Shown: positions 1 through 10,907, counted from the stretch's first letter. The stretch is DNA of 64,000 nt from Rhodovulum strictum (GCF_009649175.1 NZ_WJPO01000012.1:32370-96369); one strand, 5' to 3'. Notes: generated from the letters alone by a model not told the origin. A program made the numbers and translations.

Positions 1-757
<757 letters not shown>

Positions 758-850
758 CTCGCGCGCTCCTCCTCGGTCGAGCCTCTGTCTATCGCGTGTC
801 CCCGACGCGGTAAAGCCAGCCCCTCGCCCGGTCGCGCATGGGCCGGGCCG

Positions 851-1189
851 TCACCGCTCGGTGCAGAAGATGCGGGTAAGGGCCCCGATGCAACTGGCGC
901 TTTCGGCATTGCCCAGCCGGACCTCGGCGCGCGAGAACAGCACCTTGTCCTCATATTCCAGCGCGATCAGCGAGCGGATCAGTTGTGCGCATTGCGCCCG
1001 GCCCAGCTTGCAGGTGGTGAGCAGGATCGCCTCGACCGGATCGGCCGCCGCCTCGGGATCGGCGGCGTCGATCCGCGCAAGAAGCCGGGCTTCGAGCTGG
1101 GCCTCGAAAGCCGCCTGGGTGGGCTTGGTAAAGGCCATGGCCAGCGCGCCAAGCGCCAGCACCGCGATCAGTCCGGCAAGCCCCTTCAT
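851..1189 (-). CDS. Small exported or anchored protein of unknown function (DUF4359-like?)
   Basis: This 112-residue protein begins [20 protein letters not shown], a single hydrophobic N-terminal segment that looks like a signal peptide or anchor. A polar region follows with three cysteines ([10 protein letters not shown], then IFC near the end), which suggests a periplasmic disulfide-containing domain. Its ATG overlaps the trpF stop codon as ATGA, so the two are probably translationally coupled and this start is well supported. The [12 protein letters not shown] stretch after the hydrophobic segment resembles DUF4359 proteins, but this is a tentative reading. No role in tryptophan synthesis is apparent despite its place between trpF and trpB. 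Confidence 0.72.
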   Translation of the reverse strand: MKGLAGLIAVLALGALAMAFTKPTQAAFEAQLEARLLARIDAADPEAAADPVEAILLTTCKLGRAQCAQLIRSLIALEYEDKVLFSRAEVRLGNAESASCIGALTRIFCTER

Positions 1190-1842
1190 TGCGTCTCCTC
1201 CCCGCGCGCGGCCGCCACGAACCGCGCGATCAGCGCCGCATCCTTGACCCCCGGCGCGGATTCCACGCCGGAAGACACATCGACCTGCCGCGCGCCGGTC
1301 AGCCGGATCGCCTCGGCCACGTTTTCGGGCGTCAGCCCGCCCGCCAGCATCCACGGCACCGGCCAGCGCCGGTTCGCGATCAGCCGCCAGTCGAAGCTGA
1401 GCCCATTGCCGCCGGGCAGCACGGCATCCCGTGGCGGCTTTGCATCCACCAGAAGCTGGTCGGCCACCCGGGCGTATTCGGCAAGCCCGGGCAGATCGCC
1501 TGCATCGGCCACGCCCACCGCCTTGATCACTGGCAGCCCGAACCGCGCACGGATCTCGGCCACGCGCGCGGGACTTTCATGGCCATGCAGTTGCAGCATG
1601 TCGATCGGCACCCGATCCAGCATCGCGGCCAGCGTGGAATCATCGGCATCGACCGTCAGCGCCACCTTGGCGATCCCCGGCGGCACCTCGGCGGCAAGCG
1701 TGCGGGCGGCCTCGATCTCCAGATGCCGCGGCGATTTCGGAAAGAACACGAAGCCCAGATAGGCCGCACCCGCGCCCACCGCCGCGGCCACCGCCGCAGA
1801 ATCCGTCAACCCGCAGATCTTGACCCTGATATCGGACGACAT
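1186..1842 (-). CDS. trpF: Phosphoribosylanthranilate isomerase
   Basis: TrpF catalyses the Amadori rearrangement of N-(5-phosphoribosyl)anthranilate to CdRP in tryptophan synthesis. It is a 218-residue TIM barrel, normal length for a monofunctional TrpF. VKICGLTD at the first strand carries the catalytic cysteine. The strand with the catalytic aspartate (VALTVDAD) and the C-terminal phosphate-binding part ([10 protein letters not shown], then VDVSSGVE) are all present. It lies 8 bp downstream of the lapA-like gene and overlaps the next gene by ATGA, so it belongs to the ihfB-lapA-trpF-trpB unit. Nothing unusual is seen. Confidence 0.97.
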   Translation of the reverse strand: MSSDIRVKICGLTDSAAVAAAVGAGAAYLGFVFFPKSPRHLEIEAARTLAAEVPPGIAKVALTVDADDSTLAAMLDRVPIDMLQLHGHESPARVAEIRARFGLPVIKAVGVADAGDLPGLAEYARVADQLLVDAKPPRDAVLPGGNGLSFDWRLIANRRWPVPWMLAGGLTPENVAEAIRLTGARQVDVSSGVESAPGVKDAALIARFVAAARGEETQ

Positions 1843-1850
1843 GACGCCGC

Positions 1851-2216
1851 CTAGCCGGTCTTGCCGCTTGCCTCAAGCAGCGCCAGCACCTCGTCGCGCC
1901 CCTCGGTCTTGTGCTTGTCGGCCTTGACCTTGTCGAGTTCGCGCTTGAGCCGGGCCGCCTCGCGGCGCTGCCGGCTGGCCTGCGAACGATACTTGGTCTC
2001 GCGCAGCCATTCCCAGAAGAAGCCCAGCAGAACCCCCGCCAGAAGCCCGCCGAACCCGACGACGTAAAGCGGCAACCCGATCGACCAGGCAATCCCCGAA
2101 AAGGCGGCCAGTTCGTCGGGCAAGAGGTTCAGCGTCACCACCTGACGGTTCGCCATGGCGACGACGACAAGGCAGATCGCAAGAAGCAGCAGAAAGAGGT
2201 AGCGGATGGCGCGCAT
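1851..2216 (-). CDS. LapA/DUF1049-family inner-membrane protein
   Basis: This 121-residue protein has two hydrophobic helices, about residues 4-22 ([17 protein letters not shown]) and 41-65 ([20 protein letters not shown]). A basic, helical, probably coiled-coil tail follows ([20 protein letters not shown]). This is the layout of the LapA_dom/DUF1049 family; in gammaproteobacteria LapA takes part in lipopolysaccharide assembly control with LapB. In Rhodobacterales the gene commonly sits between ihfB and trpF, as here, 12 bp after ihfB and 8 bp before trpF. The precise role in alphaproteobacteria is not established. Confidence 0.85.
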   Translation of the reverse strand: MRAIRYLFLLLLAICLVVVAMANRQVVTLNLLPDELAAFSGIAWSIGLPLYVVGFGGLLAGVLLGFFWEWLRETKYRSQASRQRREAARLKRELDKVKADKHKTEGRDEVLALLEASGKTG

Positions 2217-2228
2217 GGTCTGACTCGG

Positions 2229-2510
2229 TCATTTTCCGTTCAGGCGATCGCGTAGCAGCTTCCCCGTCTTGAAGAAAGGCACGCATTTCTCGGACACATC
2301 CACCGACTCGCCGGTGCGCGGGTTGCGCCCGGTGCGCGCGTCCCGCTTCTTGACCGAGAACGCACCGAATCCGCGCAGTTCCACCCGGTCGCCCCGCGCC
2401 ATGGCGGCGATGATTTCCTCGAAAATCGTATTCACGATGCGTTCGACATCGCGCTGGTAGAGATGCGGGTTATCTTCCGAAATCTTCTGGATCAATTCGG
2501 ATCGGATCAT
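2229..2510 (-). CDS. ihfB: Integration host factor subunit beta
   Basis: This HU/IHF-family subunit pairs with IHF-alpha to bend DNA at specific sites in replication, recombination and transcription. The 93-residue protein begins [15 protein letters not shown]. The beta-arm has the family sequence [19 protein letters not shown] with the DNA-intercalating proline in GRNPRTG, and it ends [12 protein letters not shown]. The ATG at 2508-2510 gives the canonical start; upstream in-frame sequence is not family-like. It lies downstream of rpsA, as in many proteobacteria, but separated from it by a clear terminator, so it probably also has its own promoter in 2511-2725. Confidence 0.97.
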   Translation of the reverse strand: MIRSELIQKISEDNPHLYQRDVERIVNTIFEEIIAAMARGDRVELRGFGAFSVKKRDARTGRNPRTGESVDVSEKCVPFFKTGKLLRDRLNGK

Positions 2511-2725
2511 TGCTCTGTCCCTGTTCTGCGCCTTTCTGGCCTGCACGGCAGAGGCTTGCGGAATATAGGCATGTTTTGCCCTTCGGAGAAACAGAAAGCC
2601 TTTGAAATCCGTGGGGGAAGCGGCGGAAAGACGCGTCACGCAGGCCCGGTGCCCACGGTTTCGGGCGCTGTGCAGGGCTTGCGGCCCCGATAGGCGGGCT
2701 CGCGAATTCGTGATTCGGTCAACGG

Positions 2726-2755
2726 AAAACGGCCCCGCAATTGCTTGCGGGGCCG
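2726..2755 (-). terminator. Rho-independent terminator of rpsA
   Basis: A perfect 11-bp stem (CGGCCCCGCAA paired with TTGCGGGGCCG) closes a 4-nt loop at 2730-2755. On the minus strand it is followed at once by TTTT (2726-2729). It lies 28 bp beyond the rpsA stop, which identifies it as the rpsA terminator. Confidence 0.88.
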
Positions 2756-2782
2756 CGATACGGCCGGCGGGGCCGGTCCCTG

Positions 2783-4465
2783 TTACCTGCCTTCGCCTTT
2801 CAGCGCGGCACCAAGGATGTCGCCCAGCGAGGCACCCGAATCCGAGCTGCCATACTGTTCGACCGCCTCTTTCTCCTCGGCGATCTCGCGGGCCTTGATC
2901 GACAGGCCCAGACGACGCGACTTGGAGTCGATGTTGGTCACGCGCACATCGACCTTGTCGCCGACCTGGAACCGCTCGGGGCGCTGTTCCGACCGGTCAC
3001 GCGACAGATCCGAGCGGCGGATGAAGGACTTCATGCCCTCATACTCCACCTCGATCCCGCCTTCCTCGATCATGGTCACGGTCACGGTGATGATCGAGCC
3101 GCGCTTCACGCCGCCCACGGCATCGGCGAACGGGTCGCCTTCAAGCGCCTTGACCGACAGCGAGATGCGCTCCTTGTCGGTGTCGACCTCGGTCACGACC
3201 GCCTTGACCATGTCGCCCTTGCGGTAGTCCTGGATCGCCTCTTCGCCGCGCTGGTCCCAGCTCAGGTCAGACAGGTGCACCATGCCGTCGATGTCGTTGT
3301 CCAGGCCGATGAACAGACCGAATTCGGTGATGTTCTTGACCTCGCCCTCGACCTCGGTGCCGACCGGGTGCGTCTCGGCAAAGACTTCCCAGGGGTTGCG
3401 CATGCACTGCTTGAGACCCAGCGAAACGCGCCGCTTGGCGGTGTCGATCTCCAGCACCATGACGTCGACTTCCTGGCTGGTCGAGACGATCTTGCCGGGG
3501 TGGACGTTCTTCTTGGTCCAGGACATTTCGGACACGTGGACCAGACCCTCTACGCCCGGCTCCAGTTCCACGAAGGCGCCGTAATCGGTGATGTTGGTCA
3601 CGCGGCCCTTGTGAACCGAACCCAGCGGGAACTTGGCCTCGACCGAATCCCACGGATCTTCCTGAAGCTGCTTCATGCCCAGGCTGATGCGGTGGGTGTC
3701 CTTGTTGATCTTGATGACCTGAACCTTCAGGGTCTCGCCGATCGACAGGATTTCCGAGGGGTGGTTGACGCGGCGCCAGGCCATGTCGGTGACGTGCAGC
3801 AGGCCGTCCACACCGCCCAGATCGACGAAGGCGCCGTATTCGGTGATGTTCTTGACCACACCATCCACGGCATCGCCCTCGGCCAGCTTGCCGATGATCT
3901 CGGCGCGCTGTTCGGCGCGGGATTCTTCAAGGATGGCACGGCGGCTGACCACGATATTGCCGCGGCGGCGGTCCATCTTCAGGATCTGGAACGGCTGCTT
4001 CAGCCCCATCAGCGGACCGGCATCGCGCACGGGGCGCACATCGACCTGGCTGCCCGGCAGGAACGCCACGGCGCCGCCCAGATCGACGGTGAAGCCGCCC
4101 TTGACCCGGCCAAAGATCGCGCCGTCGACGCGGGCATCCTCGGCATAGGCTTTCTCCAGCCGGTCCCATGCCTCTTCGCGGCGGGCCTTGTCACGGCTGA
4201 TGACTGCCTCTCCGCGGGCATTCTCGACCCGGTCCAGATAGACCTCGACCTCATCGCCCACGGCGATGTCCGGGGCCTCGCCCGGATTGGTGAATTCCTT
4301 CAGATCGACGCGGCCTTCCATCTTGTAGCCGACGTCGATGATGGCCTGGCCCGCCTCGATGGCGATGACCTTGCCCCTGACGACACTACCCTCGGCGGGC
4401 GTGTCGATCTCGAAGCTCTCCTTCAGAAGGGCTTCGAATTCTTCCATAGCGTTCTTGGCGCACAT
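2783..4465 (-). CDS. rpsA: 30S ribosomal protein S1
   Basis: S1 binds mRNA on the small ribosomal subunit and is needed for initiation on structured leaders. The 560-residue protein has a series of about six S1/OB repeats, each marked by G-x-V-(K/T)-NIT(E/D)-(Y/F)-GAFV-type strands ([42 protein letters not shown]). The length is normal for alphaproteobacteria. The start at 4465 has AAAAGGAC a suitable distance upstream; the N-terminus reads [14 protein letters not shown], and the internal Met7 is an alternative. cmk is expected immediately upstream in this lineage, but a chemoreceptor gene on the other strand intervenes, so rpsA must have its own promoter in 4466-4710. Confidence 0.98.
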   Translation of the reverse strand: MCAKNAMEEFEALLKESFEIDTPAEGSVVRGKVIAIEAGQAIIDVGYKMEGRVDLKEFTNPGEAPDIAVGDEVEVYLDRVENARGEAVISRDKARREEAWDRLEKAYAEDARVDGAIFGRVKGGFTVDLGGAVAFLPGSQVDVRPVRDAGPLMGLKQPFQILKMDRRRGNIVVSRRAILEESRAEQRAEIIGKLAEGDAVDGVVKNITEYGAFVDLGGVDGLLHVTDMAWRRVNHPSEILSIGETLKVQVIKINKDTHRISLGMKQLQEDPWDSVEAKFPLGSVHKGRVTNITDYGAFVELEPGVEGLVHVSEMSWTKKNVHPGKIVSTSQEVDVMVLEIDTAKRRVSLGLKQCMRNPWEVFAETHPVGTEVEGEVKNITEFGLFIGLDNDIDGMVHLSDLSWDQRGEEAIQDYRKGDMVKAVVTEVDTDKERISLSVKALEGDPFADAVGGVKRGSIITVTVTMIEEGGIEVEYEGMKSFIRRSDLSRDRSEQRPERFQVGDKVDVRVTNIDSKSRRLGLSIKAREIAEEKEAVEQYGSSDSGASLGDILGAALKGEGR

Positions 4466-4710
4466 ATGCAGTTGGTCCTTTTCAGATGTTTTCCGGCCAG
4501 GCGGTTGGATCCGCCGGTCTTTGATGGCCCCGGTCAGACATGACGCCTATGCCCGGGGATTCCGGGTCAGGGCGACTCGTCTCAAGGATGGGGGCCTATA
4601 GCCCGAACGCCCCTCGCTGACAAGCATTCCGGCCACGCACCGCTTAGGGAATTCGCAATATCTGATGCCTATTCCCAAGGCAGTTTGCGAACCAGGCGAG
4701 AGGACACCCC

Positions 4711-6702
4711 ATGTTCGGCAGCGCGCGCATCCGCATCGTCTCGGGCCTGATGCTGGCCCTTGCCGCTGCTGCGGTCGGCTACATGATCTTCAGCGCAACC
4801 CGGATGGGGCAGGCCAACGAGGCGGTGCGCGACGCCTGGGCAGACCGCTACCAGTCCTACCTGCTGGCCGACGAGTTCAGGCAATCCAGCGACGACCTCA
4901 CGCGCCTGGCCCGGACCTATGTGCTGACCGGCGATGACCGCTACGAAACGCAGTACATGGACATCCTCGCCATCCGCAACGGCCAGCAGGAACGGCCCGC
5001 CGCCTACCATCGCATCTACTGGGATTTTCTTGCCGCCGACCGGCCCGCCTCGGGTGGCAGCGGCGTGACCCGCCCGCTTGCCGACCTGATGAAGGATGCT
5101 GGCTTCACCGAGGCCGAATTCGCCCTTCTGGCGCAGGCCCAGGCCAATTCCGACGGGCTGGTGGGGCTGGAGGTGCGGGCGATGAACGCGGTCAAGGGCA
5201 TCTTTGCCGATACCGCGGGCGCCTACACCGTGCGGGGCGCGCCCGATGCGGCGCTTGCCGCCGGGCTGCTGCATTCGCGCGACTACCATGCGTTCAAGGC
5301 CGACATCATGGCTCCGGTGAACGAGTTCCTCGCCACGATGGAACAACGCTTCGACACCCGCATCGCCGCCCTTCAGGCCGGGGCCGACCGGGCGCGGACC
5401 CATGTCATCGGTGCGGCCATCCTGCTGGCCGGGGTCACGGCTGCCCTTGCCGCAATGCTGGCCGTGATGATCCTGCACCCGCTCAGCCGGCTCAGCCGGA
5501 CCATGGCCGCGGTCGCCCGCGACGAACCTGTGGACCAGGTGCCCTGTATCGGCCAATCCGACGAATTCGGCCTGCTCGCGCGCGAGATTGCCGCCGCCAT
5601 CGCCACGGGCGCGGCCAACCGGGCGATGGTATCCGATGTGGCAATGCTGGTCGACGCGGCGCGCGAGGGCGATTTCAGCCGCACGATCCCGAACCGCCCG
5701 GGGCGCGAGGATCTGCAACGCATCTGCGACGGGCTGAACCAGATGATGGCCGCGCTGGACCGCGCCTTTGCAACCATCCTGAACGCGATGCGGGGTCTGG
5801 CCGAGGGCGACCTGACCCGGCCCATCGACAGCCGCCTGCCCGGCCGTCTGGGCGAGGTGCTTGCCAATGCCGAAGCCGCACGATCCGGGCTGGCCGAACT
5901 GATCCGGCAATCCCGCGACGGCACGCGCGAACTGTCCGGCCGGATCGGCGACATGTCGCATGCCATCGACCAGCTTCAACACCGAACCGAAAGCTCGGCC
6001 GCCGCGCTGGAGGAAACCTCGGCCGCGCTGCTCGAACTGTCCTCCTCGGTCTCCGAGGCCAGCAAGCGCGCCACCGATGCCGACCGCATCGCCGACAACG
6101 CGCGGCGAACCGCCGGCCACGGCCTTGAGGTCATGGGCGAAGTGACGGCGGCGATGCAGGACATCCGCGGCTCCGCGAACGAGATCACCGCAATCGTCGA
6201 CATGATCGGCTCGATCGCCTTCCAGACCAACCTTCTGGCGCTGAACGCGCGGGTCGAGGCGGCGCGGGCGGGCGAGGCAGGCAAGGGCTTCGCCGTCGTC
6301 GCCTCCGAGGTCAGCGCACTGGCGCTGCGCGCCTCCGAAGCCACCGAATCGATCGGCGCGCTGATCGGCAAGTCGGGCGAACAGGTCGAACGCGGCGCGA
6401 CCCTGATCGACAGCGCCGCCGGAACGATCAACGAGATCTCGGCCGCCATCGGCGAGATCAGCGACCTGGCCGCGGTCATCGCCGCCGCGATGCGCGAACA
6501 GTCTGTTGGCCTGGAAGAGGTGACAACGGCCGTCGGCGAACTCGACCGCTCGACGCAGCAGAATTCCAGCATGGTCTCGTCAACCACCGCCGAAACCGAG
6601 GCGCTGCGCAGCGTCGCTGCCGACCTGACCTCGGGGATGGACCGGTTCCGGCTGGCCGAGACCGGCCCGGGCGGGCAGGCGGATTACCGGCTGGCATCCT
6701 GA
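4711..6702 (+). CDS. Methyl-accepting chemotaxis protein
   Basis: This transmembrane chemoreceptor signals to CheA/CheW. Of 663 residues, TM1 is at about 10-30, a periplasmic sensor region spans about 31-230, and TM2 is at about 231-256 ([20 protein letters not shown]). A HAMP domain follows ([18 protein letters not shown]), with a second HAMP-like segment near 340-400. A coiled-coil signalling domain carries the conserved hairpin tip [20 protein letters not shown] near residue 505. The ligand-binding domain is not recognised, and there is no CheR-binding pentapeptide at the C-terminus. The start ATG has GAGAGGAC upstream. The gene lies in opposite orientation between cmk and rpsA, which are normally adjacent in this lineage, so it looks like an accessory insertion, although its composition matches the host. 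Confidence 0.95.
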   Translation: MFGSARIRIVSGLMLALAAAAVGYMIFSATRMGQANEAVRDAWADRYQSYLLADEFRQSSDDLTRLARTYVLTGDDRYETQYMDILAIRNGQQERPAAYHRIYWDFLAADRPASGGSGVTRPLADLMKDAGFTEAEFALLAQAQANSDGLVGLEVRAMNAVKGIFADTAGAYTVRGAPDAALAAGLLHSRDYHAFKADIMAPVNEFLATMEQRFDTRIAALQAGADRARTHVIGAAILLAGVTAALAAMLAVMILHPLSRLSRTMAAVARDEPVDQVPCIGQSDEFGLLAREIAAAIATGAANRAMVSDVAMLVDAAREGDFSRTIPNRPGREDLQRICDGLNQMMAALDRAFATILNAMRGLAEGDLTRPIDSRLPGRLGEVLANAEAARSGLAELIRQSRDGTRELSGRIGDMSHAIDQLQHRTESSAAALEETSAALLELSSSVSEASKRATDADRIADNARRTAGHGLEVMGEVTAAMQDIRGSANEITAIVDMIGSIAFQTNLLALNARVEAARAGEAGKGFAVVASEVSALALRASEATESIGALIGKSGEQVERGATLIDSAAGTINEISAAIGEISDLAAVIAAAMREQSVGLEEVTTAVGELDRSTQQNSSMVSSTTAETEALRSVAADLTSGMDRFRLAETGPGGQADYRLAS

Positions 6703-6705
6703 ACG

Positions 6706-6730
6706 GGCGGCGCGCTAGCGCGCCGCCTTT
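6706..6730 (+). terminator. Palindromic terminator between the chemoreceptor gene and cmk
   Basis: A perfect 22-bp palindrome (6706-6727, centred on GCGCTAGCGC) is followed on the plus strand by TTT. It begins 4 bp after the chemoreceptor stop and contains the cmk stop codon (CTA at 6715-6717 on the plus strand), so the last cmk codons form one arm. It probably terminates transcription from both directions. Confidence 0.7.
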
Positions 6731-7323
6731 CCGGCAAGCCGCGCCGCGACATGGGCACAGGCCGCCGCAACCGCCCCGTCGATATCCAGGGCGGTCGTGT
6801 CGATCAGAACCGCATCCCCGGCTGCCTTGAGCGGCGCATCCTCCCGGCCCGTGTCGCGCGCATCGCGCGCATGCACATCGGCCAGAACCTGCGCCGCGTC
6901 GCCGCCCTCTTCCAGCCAGCGCCGATGCGCCCGCACCTCGGGGCTGGCGGTGACGTAAAGCTTCACCTCCGCCTCCGGGCAGATCACCGTCCCGATATCG
7001 CGCCCGTCCAGCACCGCGCCCCCCGCCTGCCGGGCAAAACCCCGCTGGAACGCCACAAGTGCCGCCCGCACCTCGGGGATCGCGGCAACCTCGCTGGCCG
7101 CCCGGGCGACATCGGCCGCGCGCAGGTCGGACCGGGCCAGATCCGCCGGGGCCAGCCCGCGCGCCGCCGCGACCGGATCGGCGCCCTCCAGCATCCGCGC
7201 CCCCACCGCACGGTAAAGAAGCCCGGTATCGAGATGGGCGAACCCGAACCGCGCCGCCACCGCCCGCGCGATCGTGCCCTTCCCCGCCGCGGCGGGGCCG
7301 TCGATGGCAACGGTAAAGCTCAT
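6715..7323 (-). CDS. cmk: Cytidylate kinase
   Basis: Cmk phosphorylates CMP and dCMP with ATP in pyrimidine nucleotide metabolism. The 202-residue protein has the P-loop [11 protein letters not shown] at about residues 9-19, the NMP-binding region with [11 protein letters not shown], and [12 protein letters not shown] followed by the LID arginines. Its ATG overlaps the aroA stop as ATGA, so aroA and cmk are translationally coupled. Its stop codon lies inside a perfect palindrome shared with the end of the convergent chemoreceptor gene. Length and motifs are ordinary. Confidence 0.97.
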   Translation of the reverse strand: MSFTVAIDGPAAAGKGTIARAVAARFGFAHLDTGLLYRAVGARMLEGADPVAAARGLAPADLARSDLRAADVARAASEVAAIPEVRAALVAFQRGFARQAGGAVLDGRDIGTVICPEAEVKLYVTASPEVRAHRRWLEEGGDAAQVLADVHARDARDTGREDAPLKAAGDAVLIDTTALDIDGAVAAACAHVAARLAGKAAR

Positions 7324-8672
7324 GCGCCCACCCGGGCAAAGACCGCGCCCAGCCGCTCCATCAACGGCTCGAACACCGGAAAGGACGTGGCAATGGGCCC
7401 GGCATCATCCACCGTCACCGGATGCTGCGCCGCCATCCCGGCGCAGAGAAACGACATCGCGATCCGGTGGTCCAGATGCGTGGCGCAGGTCGCGCCCCCC
7501 GGCAACCCGCCCGGCCCCCTGCCGGTCACCGCCATCCAGTCCGCCCCCTCCTCGACCATGGCACCGCAGGCCCGCAAGCCCGCCGCCATCGCCGCGATCC
7601 GGTCGCTTTCCTTGACCCGCAATTCCCCGATCCCCGGCATCCGTGTGACGCCTTCGGCAAAGGCCGCGACCACGGCCAGGATCGGGTATTCGTCGATCAT
7701 GCTCGGCGCCCGCTCGGCCGGCACCTCGATGCCCTTCATCGCGGGCGAAAACCGCGCGCGCAGATCGGCAACCGGCTCGCCGCCCTCCTCGCGCGGGTTC
7801 TCATAGCTCAGATCGGCCCCCATCTCGATCAGCGTCGTGAACAGCCCCGCCCGCGTCGGGTTCAGCCCGATCCCCGGCACCAGCACGTCCGAGCCCTCGA
7901 CGATCAGCGCCGCACAGACCGGAAAGGCCGCGGAACTGGGATCGCGTGGCACCGCGATGCTTTGCGGCCGCAATTCCGGCTGGCCCGTCAGCACGATGAC
8001 CCGGCCCTCGTCCGTCTGCTCGATACGCAGCGACGCCCCGAACCCCGCCAGCATCCGCTCGGTATGATCGCGCGTCGGCTCGCGCTCTTTCACCACTGTC
8101 TCGCCCGGCGCATTCAGCCCCGCCAGCAACACCGCCGATTTCACCTGTGCGGACGGCACCGGCACCGCATAGCGCACCGGCACCGGCTCGACCGCGCCCA
8201 CCACCGTCATCGGCAGCCGCCCGCCCGCGCGCCCATAGGCCGCCGCCCCGAACAGCGCCAGCGGCTCGGTCACCCGCCCCATCGGCCGCGCCCGCAACGA
8301 GGCATCGCCGGTAAAGGTCGCGGTGATCGGCGAGCTTGCCATCGCCCCCATGATCAGCCGCACGCCGGTTCCCGAATTGCCGCAATCGATCACGTCGGCG
8401 GGCTCGGCAAACCCGCCCACGCCGACCCCGTTCACCACCCATTCGCCCGGGCCCAGATGCGCGACATCGGCCCCGAAGGCCCGCATCGCGCGCGCGGTGT
8501 CCAGAACGTCCTGCCCTTCCAGCAGCCCCGTGATCCGGGTCTCGCCCACGCTCAGCGCACCCAGGATCAGCGCCCGATGGCTGATCGACTTGTCACCGGG
8601 CACCTCGGCCACACCGCTCAGCGGGCCGGCCCGGCGGGCACTCATCGGGATCGGGTCGCCATGGGCGGACAT
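7320..8672 (-). CDS. aroA: 3-phosphoshikimate 1-carboxyvinyltransferase (EPSP synthase)
   Basis: AroA transfers the enolpyruvyl group of PEP to shikimate-3-phosphate, the sixth step of the shikimate pathway. The 450-residue protein starts [16 protein letters not shown]. Visible motifs are [33 protein letters not shown] and [11 protein letters not shown]. The RDPSSAAFP and GLNPTRAGL stretches resemble class II enzymes of the Agrobacterium CP4 type, but the class is an inference. The ATG at 8670-8672 agrees with the family N-terminus. It is the first gene of the aroA-cmk pair and overlaps cmk by ATGA. Confidence 0.97.
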   Translation of the reverse strand: MSAHGDPIPMSARRAGPLSGVAEVPGDKSISHRALILGALSVGETRITGLLEGQDVLDTARAMRAFGADVAHLGPGEWVVNGVGVGGFAEPADVIDCGNSGTGVRLIMGAMASSPITATFTGDASLRARPMGRVTEPLALFGAAAYGRAGGRLPMTVVGAVEPVPVRYAVPVPSAQVKSAVLLAGLNAPGETVVKEREPTRDHTERMLAGFGASLRIEQTDEGRVIVLTGQPELRPQSIAVPRDPSSAAFPVCAALIVEGSDVLVPGIGLNPTRAGLFTTLIEMGADLSYENPREEGGEPVADLRARFSPAMKGIEVPAERAPSMIDEYPILAVVAAFAEGVTRMPGIGELRVKESDRIAAMAAGLRACGAMVEEGADWMAVTGRGPGGLPGGATCATHLDHRIAMSFLCAGMAAQHPVTVDDAGPIATSFPVFEPLMERLGAVFARVGA

Positions 8673-8754
8673 GCGGGGGCTCCTCTCGCAGCGGATCGCG
8701 CCCGGCCGGATTAGCGAAAGCGGCGCGGCCCGTCCAGCAGCCCGGCACACGCCC

Positions 8755-8781
8755 CCCTGCTTCTTCTTGGTCCAAATACCC
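8755..8781 (-). repeat. Short Rhodobacterales-type intergenic repeat, copy 1
   Basis: Read on the minus strand this contains GGGTATTTGGACCAAGAAG followed by AAGCAGG. It is closely similar to the sequence at 36585-36618 (GGGGATATTTCCGGCCAGAA, then GAAGC). Such 'CGGCGGG-ATATTTGGCCAAGAAGAAG' strings are, from general knowledge, frequent after genes in Rhodobacterales genomes. This copy lies between trmB and aroA and lacks the 5' GC-rich half. Confidence 0.5.
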
Positions 8782-8824
8782 AATTCCGACGCCCGCCCCC
8801 CGGCGCACCGCCCGGGGCAGTGCC

Positions 8825-9547
8825 TCAGCGGCGGCGGAAGGTCAGGTAATGCGGCACCCGCCCCTCGCGCAGCGCCTTCTGCTCGTAGCGGGTGGACAGC
8901 CAGTCGCCCCAGGGCTGGCGCCAGTCGCCCGGCCCCTCGGCCAGCCAGTCGAACCCGGCCTTCGGCACCTCGATCAGGGTCTGGCGCACATAATCGGGAA
9001 TGTCGGTCGCCACGCGCAACTCGGCCCCGGGGCGCATCACCCGCGCCAGCGGCTCCAGGAAATCCGGCGTCACGAAGCGGCGTCGATGATGGCGCTTCTT
9101 CGGCCAAGGATCGGGATAAAGCAGGAAGGCGCGCGCGATCCCGGCCTCGGGCAACACGTCGAACAGGTCGCGCACATCGCCCGGATGGACGGCGACATTC
9201 TCGACACCGGCTGCGCGGATCTTGCCCAGCAGCATCGCCACGCCGTTGATGAAGGGCTCGCAGCCGATGATCCCCACATCCGGGCGATGCGCGGCCTGGT
9301 GGACCATGTGCTCGCCCCCGCCAAAGCCGATCTCCAGCCAGACCTCGCGCCCGCCGAAACGCGCGGCCAGATCCAGCGGCTGCCGCTCGGGGTTGACATC
9401 CCAGCCGACCGGACCGGGCGACAGCGCCGCAAGATCGGCGTCGAGATATTCCCGTTGCCGGTCGCGCAGGGTCTTGCCATGCCGACGGCCATAGAAATTG
9501 CGCCATTCCCGGCGCGGGCCTTGGGGGTCTGGGGGCGGCTCGCTCAT
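8825..9547 (-). CDS. trmB: tRNA (guanine-N7)-methyltransferase
   Basis: TrmB makes m7G46 in tRNA variable loops using SAM. The 240-residue protein has the Rossmann SAM-binding motif [11 protein letters not shown] at about residues 72-82, the family signature [14 protein letters not shown], and a C-terminal region with STRYEQKAL that contributes to tRNA binding. The start at 9545-9547 gives [15 protein letters not shown], a usual Rhodobacterales leader. It lies directly downstream of metK, which makes its cosubstrate, but a GC-rich hairpin separates the two. Confidence 0.97.
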   Translation of the reverse strand: MSEPPPDPQGPRREWRNFYGRRHGKTLRDRQREYLDADLAALSPGPVGWDVNPERQPLDLAARFGGREVWLEIGFGGGEHMVHQAAHRPDVGIIGCEPFINGVAMLLGKIRAAGVENVAVHPGDVRDLFDVLPEAGIARAFLLYPDPWPKKRHHRRRFVTPDFLEPLARVMRPGAELRVATDIPDYVRQTLIEVPKAGFDWLAEGPGDWRQPWGDWLSTRYEQKALREGRVPHYLTFRRR

Positions 9548-9622
9548 GGTCCGCGCCCTAATCCGGACCGCCCCGCCCGTCAAGGCCAACCGCCCGGCCC
9601 GAACACCCGCTCCGAACGCCAA

Positions 9623-9652
9623 GGGGGCGCGCGCCGCAAGGCGCGCGCCCCC
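9623..9652 (-). terminator. Strong hairpin after metK
   Basis: A perfect 13-bp stem of only G and C (GGGGGCGCGCGCC and its complement) encloses a 4-nt loop at 9636-9639. It lies 32 bp beyond the metK stop. There is no T-run after it on the minus strand, so it may act as an imperfect terminator or as an RNA-stabilising hairpin between metK and trmB. Confidence 0.55.
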
Positions 9653-9684
9653 CCGGGCGACGGGCGTCAGCCCGGCGCAATCTC

Positions 9685-10851
9685 TCAGACAGCGGCCTTC
9701 AGTTCCGCGGCCAGATCGACCCGTTCCCAGCTGAACCCGCCATCGGCCTCGGGCGCACGCCCGAAATGGCCATAGGCCGCGGTGCGCGAATAGATCGGCC
9801 GGTTCAGCGTCAGATGTTCGCGGATGCCGCGCGGGGTCAGGTCCATCACCTGCGAGACCGCGCGCTCGATCACCTCGTCGGGCACCTCGCCCGTGCCATA
9901 GGTGTCGACATAGATCGACAGCGGCTTGGCCACCCCGATCGCATAGGACACCTGAAGGCAGCAGCGCCGCGCAAGCCCGGCCGCGACCACGTTCTTCGCC
10001 AGATAGCGCGCCGCATAGGCCGCCGAGCGGTCCACCTTGGTCGGATCCTTGCCCGAGAAGGCCCCGCCGCCATGCGGCGCCGCGCCGCCATAGGTATCTA
10101 CGATGATCTTGCGCCCGGTCAGCCCCGCATCGCCATCGGGCCCCCCGATCACGAAGGTGCCCGTGGGGTTCACGTGCCACTCGGTCTTGTCGTGGATCCA
10201 GCCCTCGGGCAGCACCTCGCGGATATAGGGCTCCACGATCTGGCGGATGTCATGCGAGGTCTGGCTTTCAAGCTCGTGCTGGGTCGACAGCACGATCGAA
10301 TCGACCGCCACCGGCTTGCCGCCCTCATAGCGTACGGTCAGCTGCGACTTGGCATCGGGGCGCAGCGTCGGCTCGGCGCCGGATTTGCGCGCTTCGGCCA
10401 GGCGGCGCAGGATCGCATGGGCATACTGGATCGGCGCGGGCATCAGTTCCGGCGTCTCGTCGGTCGCATAGCCGAACATGATGCCCTGGTCCCCCGCCCC
10501 GTCGCGGTCGACACCCTGGGCGATATGGGCCGACTGCTCGTGCAGGAAGTTCAGCACATGGCAGGTATTCCAGTGGAACTTCTCCTGCTCGTAGCCGATA
10601 TCGCGGATGCAATCGCGCGCGATCTCGCCGATCCGGCCCATGTAGTTCTTCAGCCGCTCGCGGTCGGTCAGCCCCACCTCGCCGCCGATCACCACCATGC
10701 CGGTTGTGGCGAAGGTCTCGCAGGCGACACGGGCGTTCGCCTCCTCTGCGAGGAAGGCGTCGAGAACGGCATCGGAAATCCGGTCGCAGACCTTGTCGGG
10801 GTGCCCCTCCGAAACGGATTCGGAGGTGAAAAGGTAGTTCTGGCGCGTCAT
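9685..10851 (-). CDS. metK: S-adenosylmethionine synthetase
   Basis: MetK makes SAM from methionine and ATP. The 388-residue protein starts [20 protein letters not shown]. The methionine/ATP-binding motifs [28 protein letters not shown] and [19 protein letters not shown] are all intact. The start codon at 10849-10851 is set by the GGAG ribosome-binding site at 10861-10864, which is itself part of the SAM/SAH riboswitch immediately upstream, so translation is probably repressed when SAM is plentiful. Longer in-frame starts would run through the riboswitch and are unlikely. Confidence 0.98.
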   Translation of the reverse strand: MTRQNYLFTSESVSEGHPDKVCDRISDAVLDAFLAEEANARVACETFATTGMVVIGGEVGLTDRERLKNYMGRIGEIARDCIRDIGYEQEKFHWNTCHVLNFLHEQSAHIAQGVDRDGAGDQGIMFGYATDETPELMPAPIQYAHAILRRLAEARKSGAEPTLRPDAKSQLTVRYEGGKPVAVDSIVLSTQHELESQTSHDIRQIVEPYIREVLPEGWIHDKTEWHVNPTGTFVIGGPDGDAGLTGRKIIVDTYGGAAPHGGGAFSGKDPTKVDRSAAYAARYLAKNVVAAGLARRCCLQVSYAIGVAKPLSIYVDTYGTGEVPDEVIERAVSQVMDLTPRGIREHLTLNRPIYSRTAAYGHFGRAPEADGGFSWERVDLAAELKAAV

Positions 10852-10857
10852 ATGGAA

Positions 10858-10907
10858 GTGCTCCGTTGGGTCAATCCCCGCCACGCCAGGAAGCCGTTGT
10901 GGCGGTC
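10858..10907 (-). promoter_or_regulatory. SAM/SAH riboswitch in the metK leader
   Basis: The minus strand upstream of metK contains ACAACGGCTTCCTGGCGTG flanked by complementary GCC/GGC arms, and after a short linker the conserved GGAGCA tail. This matches, from memory, the SAM/SAH riboswitch consensus known upstream of metK in Rhodobacterales. The loop CTTCC can pair with the GGAG at 10861-10864, which is the metK Shine-Dalgarno, to form the family's H-type pseudoknot. SAM binding would then hide the ribosome site. The tail here reads ACGGAGCA rather than the commoner UUGGAGCA. Confidence 0.88.

Noticed and set aside
2741..4543. A 600-codon plus-strand open frame opposite rpsA
   Set aside because: It is antisense to ribosomal protein S1 and has low-complexity histidine/aspartate-rich composition; no ribosome site or family resemblance.
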